A stretch of DNA of 64,000 nt from Acanthochlamys bracteata (lineage: Eukaryota; Streptophyta; Magnoliopsida; Pandanales; Velloziaceae), in contig CM034128.1 in NCBI GenBank assembly GCA_019914995.1, forward strand, positions 10,373,501-10,437,500, in the 5' to 3' direction. Positions 34,795-49,246 of this stretch are shown here, one piece after another (position 1 is the stretch's first letter; each line of letters begins with the position of its first letter). Below the pieces are notes generated by a model. It was not told the DNA's origin and searched no databases. It was given only the letters and a program-made list of their open reading frames with translations. Made by a program: the position numbers and the translations under genes.

Positions 34795-37700
34795 ATGGTG
34801 AAATCAGTCATCGGCGAAGAAACACGGCTTAAGCTCGTCGAAGATCGACTCGCTGATTCCGAAATTCCTGCTCAAGTAATTTCCTTCTCTCAATTCATCT
34901 TGCGTTCGAATTCAATCAACTGAGCGATCCATGAACGAATGTCGTTGCAGGTTGGTCTTATTATCGGTAAAATCAGCAGTAGTTCGGATCGTGGATTCAT
35001 CTACGAGCTCATTCCAACTCCGCCGACGGAAGCTGGTCAGTCAGCGTGCACGCTCAAAATTGTGGGTCCCACTAGAGATGACCGGAAGAAGGGGGCCGCC
35101 AAAGGCGGGAAGGTTCAGGCGGAGTCGCCTCCTTCTCTCTCCTTCGATGATGATTGGGTAGCTGAGCATGCTCGGCAGGTAATCATAGAGTTGGTCTAGT
35201 TAAATTTTATTTGATTTGCAGTGAAGCTTTTGGAGTAGGATTCTTTTATGGGATTTTGGATTGTTAGGTGTCAAGGATGCTTCTTGGTGGAATGTATGTG
35301 ATTGGATCCTATATATGGGCTTCTGAAGCTATGTTCAAGGCGACCTCACCAGTTGTGTTTGCTCAGGTGCTGCATTGGTTTGAATTACTCAGTTTCTTCC
35401 CAATTGGTAGGAGCTTTGATTATTAGAAGTATTTTATGGATTATAGTGTCTTGGTAAGCAGCGGTGCGACAAGACTGGTTCAAGGGAAAAATTAACGCAT
35501 TTATAGTCGTAAAAGCTCCTTTTATCAAGTTGGGTTGCTTAGATAGTTCCTGAAGTTTAAACCGAACAGTGTACTGGTGAATAGTTTTCTATCCCGACAA
35601 AACAAAGTTGTGAAGTAACTGCATTCTGTTCCATTTGGCTGTATGTTTATATGTTGATGAACTTCTAATTTTACCGTAAGGGTTGCACATGGAATTCTGA
35701 GCCAGGTCTAATGATCATGGCAGCGTTCCTGGTTTCAACAAATTAATTGAGATAATATTTCAGATAGATATTATACGGATGTAATGATTTGTCTTGCATG
35801 TGAGGTTCCTTTCATTCTCTTTCTCATTTGTTTATTTAATGGATGACAACGCAGACAATCCGAGGGATTGCGCAAGCTGCACCTTGGAATGCCAATGATT
35901 CTGATGAAAGGCTGCTCGTACAAATCTCATATAGCCCCAGAAGGTTAGGCGGAAAGAAGACTCATCTTTAACTGAGATTTCGATAAATGCGTTCTACATT
36001 TAGGCATGTTACTCTGCTATTGCATCTGAAAATATACCTCTGTATACTAATTAGATTTTTATGAGCAGGTGGACTTGTCGAAATTGCATCATCGATTCAG
36101 GTAGCTTAAAGTCGTGTGAATTCAAAATGGGAAAGCGACTACAATTGCTACAGACTTATAAATGCATATACAACTTTGATGTAAGGTAATTGTCACAAAA
36201 CTGTAAATAGAACTTATTCACTTGGCATGTAGGCAGACTTATAATTCATGTAAAAGATCGCTGCAACACGAATGTTAGTATATGCACAATGCAACCGGTC
36301 ATTAATCCTTTTGAGGCCCTTCTTTCATGATACCAGGGTGTTGCGCATGGTCTTTTAGATAAGTTTCAGCACTTAATTCCTAACACACTTTGCATAGACA
36401 TGGTTATTTTAACACCAACTCAATGAAATATATTTGAAGTGGATTATCCAGCATATGATTTTCCAGGCTGCTTTCTAGCTTGGCAGAAACACTTTTCTAA
36501 TCAATTTGTCTACTACCATTTCTTGTTATTGAACTTTAATATTGTTCAGACACCAGCTCATTGTCTAATTGTGTCTTTGTGATTCTGTGACAGATTACCC
36601 ATTTTCTCATGCTCTAGTACTCTGAAAAGTGTTATTCGCAATGCAACTGCCATTCTTGCCAAGGACATCCAGCCTGCCAAAGCCTTGGTTGATGGAGAAC
36701 TGGTAATTGCTTCGATTCTTTAACTATATTTACGCTTAAGTTATTGAATTATGCATTGTTGAGCTTGCTTCTCTTTATTCCCTTATGAGGTGCGAGCAGG
36801 TCTTTACTGCTCAAAGTTTTGACTTCTTAAAATAAACTTTTTTTTTTCCTGTTGTTTTGAATTGTTTCAAAGATGTTTCTTGGCAGTTGAATGGTGTACC
36901 TAAAGCCAATGCTGATTTCTGATAAGTCACTGATGTTCCATTGATTCTGACTGGTTTTAAGGACGGCAGTCTGATTGGAAATACATTGGGGCACTCTGAT
37001 GTTTTAATCATACACTTTATGTAATTAACTTTGCGTGATGTATGTAGCAGGCATGTCAAACTACGCTCTAATTTACCATGTGTGGTTTTAGGTGAGTGAG
37101 ATTCAGCAGACTGTAACCGCTTTGGAGGACGAGCATAAGGTTGAATTGCTTTTACCATTCATGAAAGACAAAAGCAATGAAGGTATGCTGGCACAAGCTA
37201 AACTTTGTCTAAGCTAAACCTTGAAGCAATTTGTTTATGCCATCCCTGGTTATGCAATGCATCATTTCAGTTATTACAATAACTAGTATCATTAAATTTT
37301 GACAAAGCATGCAGCTCAGAGGAGGTTCATGGCATTTTTTCCTTGAGGGGAACTGTATGTGCCATTGCTTACATGGCTGCTAAAGAACCAATTTCTCAAG
37401 CCATATCTGATATAAAGGTATATAAAGCTTCAACAGTTGGTTGTGTTATATTGTGTTGTCAATGCACATACGTTGGCTATAGCATCTGTTTCAAAGTTTG
37501 TGTTAGTTTGCCAAAATCATGAATGCCTTTTTTTGTCTGATTCATGATGGTCATCCAGAATGCATTTGGTGCTCCTCTAGTAAGGAAAACACAACCCTTG
37601 ACATGCACATAATTTCTTGGTCGGTATATTCTTTACCTAATTAAAGTATTATTAAGTCCCAGTTCCAGAGGAGAAATAAGGTCCATTAAGCAGTTGATTA

Positions 37701-39021
37701 TCCTAGAAATGTGCACATCATATTTAACTACAAAAACTGATATCATAGAAGTTTCCACAAATCAAAAGTGCTAGCTTCTAAAAGCCTAAAAATGAAATTA
37801 TTGGATTGAAATAAAGATCTCCTCTTTGGTTTCCTCAATGAAGATGTTGCTTTTTGTCTGTCATGAATGAATATTTTTGACAGTCTATATTCCTATCTCC
37901 ATACGTGATAGAACCTTAAATGCACTATCCATTCTATGCCTTCTAAGTTATGCTTGCTTGGTATCATATGCCAAAGATTTCCCATCTGATTGCTTGATTC
38001 ACTTACACAAATATTCTTCCTTAACAAGGCTGACATTATAAACAGTCTACAAAGTAGATTAGACATCATTTCTGATGAAGGAGAGGGTGGAGAGGATTTG
38101 ACTGGCAAGGAAACAATAAATTCTTCACAGAAGTCCATTCAGGAAATTATACTACATGAACAGAGGTGAGCAGAAGTGAAATTTGTCTTGATGCTTACAG
38201 ATACAGTGTCAGTCTCCATTGAGGCCAACCCCACCTAGCGGATAAGGCTTAGTTCTTCTTGTTGTTGTTAGTCTACTGTGGCTTCTGCTATTATCCTTTT
38301 GTACTTTGCCCTCCATATTGTTGCTTCTTTCATATCGAAGTAAATATACCGTGTCAAAAGTCAGGTGGATGTCCTGCCATTTTATTCATTTATTTGCTGA
38401 ATGTTTCTCAACAGGGAACTGTATCATCTCTCTTTACCTAGAAGAGTTCTTGTACCCTGGCTGAATGGTGTTTTGTTGTGTGACTATGTCCAAAAGTTTG
38501 AGACTTTTGAGGTAGGCATAACTTCTCGATATCTTATAGTTGAAGCTCGTTTTTGAGATGTTATGCTGTCATGAAGCTTATTAGTTTGATTTTTATAGGA
38601 CTACTATATTCGTAGTTTAGTTTTTATCCTTCCTATGTTTTGTGCATTAGGCTTGCTAGCTTTTTTGTTCAGATCACATGGTGTTGATCCTAATAGACTG
38701 GTAGACACTTTCGTACACATTCATTCTGATAATATTTGGCAGGATGTAAAAGATCGCTGCAGGGAGATAATGTCGATGGAACCTTTATCAGATTCATCAA
38801 AGATTTTGGAGCCTGAAATGGTGCCTACCACATTAACCAAGGAGACTTTCTGGGATCTGGTTTCTAGCAGTCCATTGGGCACTGATGATTTTAAAAGTAT
38901 AAAGCATCAAGCTGGAGTAGGCAGTACAGGATCAAAGAGCAACAGCTTTAGCATTCGTATGTGTTTCCTCTTCCTGTTAGCGGCTTTCTTTGTTGGGTTG
39001 GTATTGCGGTACATGACCTAG
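34795..39021 (+). CDS. ODR4: ODR4-like protein
   Basis: Homologue of the ODR-4 family, membrane proteins that in animals help traffic receptors and, with C1orf27-type partners, act at the ER in UFMylation. The plant role is little studied. Exons are 34795-34875, 34951-35178, 35268-35366, 35855-35943, 36069-36185, 36594-36702, 37092-37182, 37320-37417, 38029-38165, 38415-38511 and 38743-39021. They total 475 codons, giving 474 aa, close to animal ODR4. Typical segments are VGLIIGKIS near the N-terminus, VSRMLLGGMYVIGSYI, and a single C-terminal transmembrane helix (CFLFLLAAFFVGLVL). The acceptor of exon 8 was set at 37320 because the alternative six bases upstream runs into a stop. Confidence 0.85.
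38221..38272 (+). mobile_element. SINE 3'-tail remnant in ODR4 intron 9
   Basis: Contains GGCCAACCCCACCTAGCGGA then TAAGGCTTAGTTC and a TTGTTGTTG tail. This is closely related in layout to the 21.7-kb remnant and to Au-type SINE 3' ends. Flanking direct repeats are weak (TCAGTCTCCATTG against TTAGTCTACTGTG). Confidence 0.5.
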
Positions 39022-40048
39022 TGGAAGTTACTATCAGTTTGTCGTAGTCATTTTCATTTTGCACTGCAAGTGTATTTATAGGGAGATTACATTATTTCTA
39101 TACTTAGCAATTTGTTAAGAACTTCAAGGCATTTAGTTGTAGCCCTTGTCATGTAATGTATTACAGAAAGCAGACTGATAAAGTATTACTTGTGTGAAAG
39201 AAACATTTAACCTGTGTGAAGCTAGGCGACTGTTGCCATGACGATGTCAATTGACAGCTTGTGTGAAAGAATCTCAGTTCAACGTTCTCAAGATAAATGG
39301 GCTCCTATCTAAGACCTTGGAAATCGACGAAGCCCATTAACGTGTTTCTACTTTTGACTTGTGTGGTAGTTGAAGGATCAGGTTTGGAGCGCATTCTCAC
39401 AACCGCTAATCAACTATCTCTCTGCTCTCCGGCGATCTGCAGCGGGACGAACGGCGAGCCGGAGGCGGTCTACGTGCTCCTGGATATTGACATCCTCTTG
39501 CTCGGCTTCTCCCCTTCCCACAAGCTACCAATCGACACCGTCGTCATGGCAAAAGTCGTCTCGCTTCACTATTTTGCCATATGATCTCGAACTCTTACAA
39601 ATAACGGAGCGAGTTCCGCCGTTACCAGTTCGAGCATTTCAGGGCTCTGAATTAGTCTGGCATTGGACCCCAAATGCCTTCGAAACTCCTATCGTTGTTG
39701 CTTTAAGCTTTTTGTCCTGTTATTTCTATGGTAGATGATGTACTATTTTGGCTTACTATATGAAATTTCAGACTTAATTACTATTTCGAATTTTACTTTT
39801 ACTAAGTACACGAGTGATAAATTCCATTTGGTCCAAAGCAAGAGCCCAGATTTTGGTCGGAGCCTTGAACCATAGGGGCCTAGATATTTGGCCCATTCTG
39901 ATGAGATCATTTATGATCCAGGTTTTTTCTCACCACTCTTTATATAAAAAGTAGAAGACATTGTCCGTTTGATCGGAAACGAACGGCTGCTATCTTCACA
40001 ACAACAAGTTGCTCTCTCATTGGAAGTAACACATGGATGTTAAATCCA
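39022..40048. other. Intergenic region between ODR4-like and BiP, with an orphan GC-richer block
   Basis: The ODR4 3' UTR is followed by a GC-richer block at about 39290-39740. It holds overlapping plus-strand ORFs of 95 aa (39297-39584) and 122 aa (39370-39738). I recognise neither product. The block could be a gene remnant or an unannotated small gene. The rest is BiP promoter. Confidence 0.4.
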
Positions 40049-40076
40049 ATTGGTCCACGTCATTGTCCATGACGTG
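40049..40076 (+). promoter_or_regulatory. Unfolded-protein-response elements of BiP (P-UPRE plus ACGT core)
   Basis: ATTGGTCCACGTCAT at 40049-40063 matches 15 consecutive bases of the plant UPR element ATTGGTCCACGTCATC. A second ACGT-core site, TGACGTG, follows at 40070-40076. These are bZIP28/bZIP60-type targets and lie about 200 bp upstream of the BiP ATG. Confidence 0.85.
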
Positions 40077-40150
40077 TTTACCCGGCCCGTGCTGCTCGCT
40101 AACGGGTCCATTCTAGGCGTTTCTCGTGAACCCGAACCCGGAAAGCCCGC

Positions 40151-40157
40151 TATTTAA
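40151..40157 (+). promoter_or_regulatory. TATA-like element of BiP
   Basis: TATTTAA about 110 bp before the ATG and 75 bp after the UPR sites, in the expected place for a core promoter. Inference from position. Confidence 0.45.
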
Positions 40158-40268
40158 CACTCACCCACGAGGCTGATTCGAGCGATTCGCGTACGCTCTC
40201 GATCCACAGTCCACAAGAGGGAGAAAAACTTTTTAAGAGAGAAAAGGAGATAAATCTAGATCAGTGTG

Positions 40269-43739
<3,471 letters not shown>

Positions 43740-44562
43740 ATCATTTGAAGATTTTGTTCCTGATGGGATAGTGAATAGCTAGATTAGGAATTAGGTCATG
43801 AGCCTTTCTGTTTATCATTTGTCCCTGAAGCTGCCCAGATAGGGAGCTATGAACTGTAAGCAGGAATTGCCTGCATCCTTTTTGCATACATCGTCTTCAC
43901 ATGGTCCAAACATAGCTGAATTGGATCATCTAATTATGTCTTTGCAACTGCCTACTCACTTTTATCTAATATTGACTAGATTTTACTACACAAACCTTAT
44001 ATGCTAAATACGACACTCTGGCTTTGGAGTGTGAAATTCAAAACCGAGGTCAATTACGTTATAGTAAAGTCTGGCTGTAGAGTTCAAGCACCTGATGGTT
44101 GCAAGGGACGCAAGTGAGGAGAGCGAGAACAGTTTCTCACTTGTGCCCAGACTGAAATCATCAACCTGATGTTTGTAACTCCTGAAAACAACTAAATTAT
44201 CTGATGGGCTGATAACATGAAGAGATTGTTCCTTTTGGCTAATGAGTACTACAAAAATAAGGGACACGCAGAGAGGTTACAAAGCTAAAAAAGGGAAAAC
44301 GCAGAGAGGTTACAAAGCAAAATAAGGAAAATTGGTAACAGGGAAATTATACATGGTGTCAAAGTACAAAACGAAATCTGCTTTAGGACTCAGGCCAATG
44401 AGATAAAGAAAACAGCTCCCACAGCCATGGAGTAAGGATGACTTCAGCCAAAAGCTTCATATACATAAGCATTCTAAGAGGCGAATTCTGGATCACCTAG
44501 ATTTTCCATCAAAGTCAAGAGCTCTATATACGTATAAATTCCTAAATTCCGGTCTATGTTTA
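43740..44562. other. Convergent 3' region of BiP and ACBP genes
   Basis: Two 3' UTRs meet here. A short direct repeat, CGCAGAGAGGTTACAAAGC, occurs twice within 44265-44320. No coding sequence. Confidence 0.6.
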
Positions 44563-47500
44563 TCAGTTAGATGGGGGCATGAAACTCCATTGTAGTCCAC
44601 AGAGATCGCTCGGGGAGCTGCCATTGTCATCTTTGGCATCACGGTCAGCATTGTGTCTGACAAGAAGCCCAGCAATTGCTTCTCTCTCACAGATAACAGC
44701 ATAGTGCAAAGGCGTCTGTCCTTCATCATCCTAACAGAATTGAGAGAATTTCATCAAGGGCATTTTAATGTAAAGAGGAAATAGAAAAACAATATGGCGG
44801 TTAGAATTGTGACAAACTGATAGTAAAAGTAAAAACAATATCACATAACAGCAAACAACCAAAAGATTGACTTGATATCCACAAAGTGATTGTCAATGTT
44901 TTGGGAAAGGGGGCAGCTAGAGGAAATTTCCTAGATTCTTAGATGTCTAAAGTGTACCATGAAAACTGATGAAGGATTTCCTGTTAACTTCCTGACTGAA
45001 TGAGGAGACACTTCAATAGCAGCTTAGAGACATTATCAATCCGTCAACAAACTAGCAGTCATAAGTAGCTGAAACATAAATGTAGTTATAAGGAAATTAT
45101 ACTATCTTGTGCTCATCTTTTGTCCACATGTCCCCACCCTTCAATCATACCTTTTTCATGCTAGAAATAACTTAAATTATGTTAAAATGCTTGGAAAAGC
45201 TTAAATTTCTACCTTACAAGAACAAATTTCTTGCCTATTTTACAAAATCTTAAATGATATCATCATGCCGAGCGCTCATTGGTGGTGGAGAGACTGGGGT
45301 ATTTCTTCTCCAATGGAGAGGCTGGTGGTTCAAATCCCCATTGCAATTTATCTCAAAAGAACAAAAAAATTGACATTGTTATAAAATCTTATTATTAAGT
45401 GTACACTAGCTCGGGGTAGAGGCTCCAAGGAAAAGCATCTGGTTTGTCAGTAGATGGATTAGGCTATGCATACAACAGTTCCAAAGGTCCTATCGTAAAA
45501 TGTGTGCAAAGTCCGTTCCAAAATTGTCATAGAACATCAGAATTAAACATCATACCTATATTCTTATCATTTTCCAGTAAGGTGATATCGCAATGGTAGA
45601 TACACTTTCCTAACTTCCTACTATATCAGAAAATGTTATTTCAAATTAGATTCCACTAGTATATTATGAACAAAGTTTTAAACTGAGAATTTTTAAAATG
45701 CTGCCGTAGTTTTTCGCTCAACATAAAGATATGTCTGATGGTTGACGCAAAAACTATCAGCACTTTCAAGGTTTGTCAGATTACAGATTCAGTAGACAAA
45801 TACTCTTCCAAACAAAAGTTGCTTTTGAATCTTGTAACGTTCAACCTTTTGCATATCCAAGTACTTGGGTATTTCAAAAAAATATTGTTAATGTTCACAA
45901 AAGCCATGGCAAGGCATAATCCAATATCATTGACTCAATCATGCAAAATGTTTACTCCAGAAGCAACCAATGAAACACAGATACATAATTCAAACTCTGA
46001 AAATACCTTAGCATTGAAATCAGCACCCTTATTTATTAGAATTTCCACTATAGGTTGATGCCCACGGTCCACAGCCCAATGTAATGGGGTCCTCCCTTCG
46101 CTATCTGCCCATTCAACAGTAATAAAATAAATGAAAAATAGATGAATAAATTATAAGTGGTGTTAAAAACTAAAAAAAAAGAATTATAGCACTCAACTAG
46201 AAAATCATACATTCAAATAAGAAAGTACTTATCAGCAAAACCAGCTCACTCATTCAGTAGGTAAGAACTAATAGGCATACAACCACAAGGCATTATCAGA
46301 ATGAAGGAATTCCATCGTACTGAGCCGCAACGACATAAATAGAAACATTATGTTCCAAATTAACCACATAGCATGAAGATGCAGTATATTATGGAATATA
46401 TACAAACCAAAGAGGGACATCTCAATACTGAATCACAATTTGAAGTCCATATTATGGTTCATGCTGACAAGAGGAGAGTACGTCTGGAAATATATTGAAG
46501 ACTTGGACTGAAAATAAAAAGATCAATCCAAAAATGGCATACCTCTTGCATTTACAGAAATCCCGTTCTCAATATGCTGCAGAAGGTTACTAATATCCCC
46601 ATCTCTTGCGCAGACATGTATTGCGCCCAGCTTTCTACATACAAATCAAGAAAATGTAAAGTAATTAAGGAAAATATATATCAATATTTCAAAAGAACTT
46701 GTGCAATTCTATTTAAGAAGCGCACATACAAAGTAATTCAAAACAACAACTGTTAGAACCACTTCAGTGAACCAGAGAAAGCATTCACGAAAATTTGCAC
46801 TTTGCACGCATCTAGCAAAATTTCGTTTTATTCAAGATGTGCAAAGGTAAACAAGAGACTTACAAATCATTTTGTGATTCTTCTTCTTCATGAACAAAGC
46901 TGCTAAAAACAGGGCCCATCGTCCCCTTAGCAGCTGAACTAGAAGTTTCAGGGTCTTCATCTTTTCTTGTCTATGGATAACAACAAGCAACCAATGAAGA
47001 ACATTACGAAATACTTAACTGCATAAATAAAAATAACTGAAAGTGGAAATTACTTACTGTTTGAGAGCCATCAGCCCAAGTAGGAAATAACTCGTTCACA
47101 ATCAAAATATACTTCTCCATAGCTTCTTCTGGAGGCATAGCACCCAGTTTCTGCCATGCATTCCTTGCACATGTCACAAGAAACCATGTCTTACATCACC
47201 AAGCAGTCAATAAAGTAATACGGAACCAAAGGAGCTCACAATTAGCATAGTTCCACAAAAAGATGGCTGGAACGGAAATGTAAGTCCTTAAGATTAACCA
47301 AAAAATGAAAACATTGTCATCTTAACTGAAAAAATGGTTCATATCACGTTTTCAGATAAACCAAACCATTAGAACCTTAACCCAACGTAGATAACCAATC
47401 AGTGCTCTAGCATACTCTGCTTCAGCCATAACAAGGAGATAAGTTTACTCGAAACACTTGCATACCAACTAGAATAACCGATTTTTATTTCTTCACAATT

Positions 47501-48057
47501 TTATTAAGCTACTTTTACCGATCCCAATCCCCAATGCCAAATAACATTCATACAAAAAAAAACTAATTTTACCATTTTGCTCGAGCAGTGACCTTGAATG
47601 CCGGAGGCTGCGGAGCAGTGCAGGGTCCTTCAGTCGCAATCTTATACAACCCATAAAGCTGTAGCTGAACATCGTTAGACACCTTCCCTACTGTCCGATC
47701 AGCAGCAGTTGCTGCGACGAAAGCAGTCGCGGCACTGAACATTTCATCGAGTTCCGTGCTCTCGATCCCTTCCCAATCATCATCATCTTCGTCTTCTTCA
47801 TCGTCTCCCAACAAATTCTCTTTCTCTAATTCAACCACTTCACGTTCTTTTTCTTCAACTTTTATTGATTCTTCAGGCTTCGTGGACGTAGATGGATCAT
47901 TCAATTCTAGGGTTTCTTGAGATTCATCATCTTGCCGAGCAATTCTGAGATTATCCTCACGGAATGAAATCACTGTCGAGATTAGCTTCGCTACAAGGAA
48001 CGAAAAGATTACACCGATGAACACTGACTGCCCGATCTCTTGCCAATCTCCTCTCAT
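44563..48057 (-). CDS. ACBP2: Membrane-anchored acyl-CoA-binding protein with ankyrin repeats
   Basis: Plant class II ACBP (ACBP1/ACBP2 type), which binds acyl-CoA esters and phospholipids at the ER and plasma membrane. Exons in order are 48057-47573, 47163-47058, 46970-46864, 46634-46543, 46104-46007 and 44730-44563. They total 352 codons, giving 351 aa, matching the Arabidopsis pair in size. There is an N-terminal membrane anchor (residues about 11-31, FIGVIFSFLVAKLIS), then an acidic linker with a D/E run near residue 85-95. The acyl-CoA-binding domain spans about 105-195, with QLQLYGLYKIATEGPC across exon 1 and WNAWQKLGAMPPEEAMEKYI in exon 2. Ankyrin repeats follow, with (R/Q)TPLH(W/Y)AV twice and GADFNAK. 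ACBP1 versus ACBP2 is not distinguishable by eye. Confidence 0.94.
45272..45360 (+). repeat. tRNA-like B-box sequence, possible SINE relic (ACBP intron 5)
   Basis: GGTTCAAATCC at 45327-45337 matches a pol III B box. The preceding sequence can form a stem between TCTTCTCCA and TGGAGAGG, and it lies about 50 bp after a possible A-box region. No acceptor stem is visible, so it is not a functional tRNA. The SINE reading is weak. Confidence 0.3.
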
Positions 48058-49066
48058 TGCTAGAAATAATCAAAATTAAAAAAATCCTGCAAGATGAATC
48101 GAAGAAATCTTGATTTTAATTAACAAAACCCTCGTTTCGATCGAAAGAAAAACCAGAAGGAGAAGAACAGGGGGAAGAACGAAAGACGGAGAGATGAATC
48201 ATGAGCTGGCAACGAAGAAGACAACAGATGAAAGGCTAATTTCGCCATTTAATATACTGTCGGACCCATAAAGTAAAACAAATAGTTAATGATATAAATA
48301 GTAAAATACTAAGCACTGTGCAGAGAGTAGAGACGAAGAGGGAAGGATTGCTTTCGCCATTCTTCATTCTTATAGGATCTGAACCAAATTAAACAATAAA
48401 CTTTTTGAGTCCATTATGTAAATAATATTGATAAGAGTTTCAAGAGCAAAATATTCACAGTCGATTTGCAATTTAGATGTGTTCGGATGGAGCGTTTATA
48501 AAAAAAGGAGAGAAAGTGAAACAATTTTTTTATAATGTGTGTTTGGATTAAAATTTATTATTAAGAAAGAAAAGAAAATAAAAAAAAAGATAAATTTAAA
48601 AATATTTTAATTTTTTGAATTTATGATTTTTTATTTTTGAATATAATTTGTGTCTATATATTTTTTTAACTAATTTATCTAATCATTATTAATTCTTTTT
48701 TTTTTTTCTTCTCCTTACTTTCTCTTCTACATTCTTCTCCTTAGGAACCGCTCACTCAGACAGAGTACGAAATTGGACTCAAACCGAAGTTTACCGTCAT
48801 CAATAGTGATCCAGACACGAGCGGCCGAGCCAAGGTGGAAAGGACTTGGTTTACAAATAGCTATTTAGATGCTTGAATTTGCAAAATAATTAATCCTGGT
48901 ACCTATTAAGCCCACATACTGATTGGGCTACACTAAAGTTTAATTTAACACAACAAACTTGGGCCTAATTGGGTTTGTTTCTTCGATACGATCCAGTTTC
49001 GGACGTATAACGCTGCTGCCATTTCTCCTCACTCGATTTTTTCTCGGGAGGAGAACGAGAGCAGCG
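48058..49066. other. Divergent intergenic region
   Basis: ACBP leader and promoter (to about 48300), then AT-rich DNA with long T runs (48480-48720). Next comes the retained upstream and leader sequence of the ABCF3-like fragment (about 48950-49066). No further gene seen. Confidence 0.5.
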
Positions 49067-49246
49067 ATGGCGGAGGTCGCGAGCACGGTGGTGCACGAAG
49101 TTCTCAGCAGGAGAGAATTGAAAGTAGGCGAGCCTATTATCAACTACATAATCAATGTTCTTGCCGACGATGATTTCGATTCCGGTCATCGTGGTGAAGG
49201 TGCTGTTGAAGCTCTTGGCAAACTCCTTGTTGATTCTGGATCTTAG
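49067..49246 (+). pseudogene. ABCF3: Truncated 5' fragment of an ABCF3 (GCN20-type) gene
   Basis: Sixty codons including stop, starting MAEVASTVVHEVL and containing EPIINYIINVLADDDFD and GEGAVEALGKLLVDSG. This is the distinctive N-terminus of plant ABCF3/GCN3 proteins, which normally run to about 700 aa with two ABC domains. Here the frame stops after 59 residues, and no Walker A, signature or later ABCF sequence follows before the next gene. The ATG has a GC-rich leader like an intact gene start. A partial duplication or a decayed locus is likely. A functional 59-aa peptide is possible but unsupported. Confidence 0.7.

Noticed and set aside
45300..45360. Functional tRNA gene
   Set aside because: B-box present but no pairing acceptor stem, anticodon arm or terminator in the right positions.
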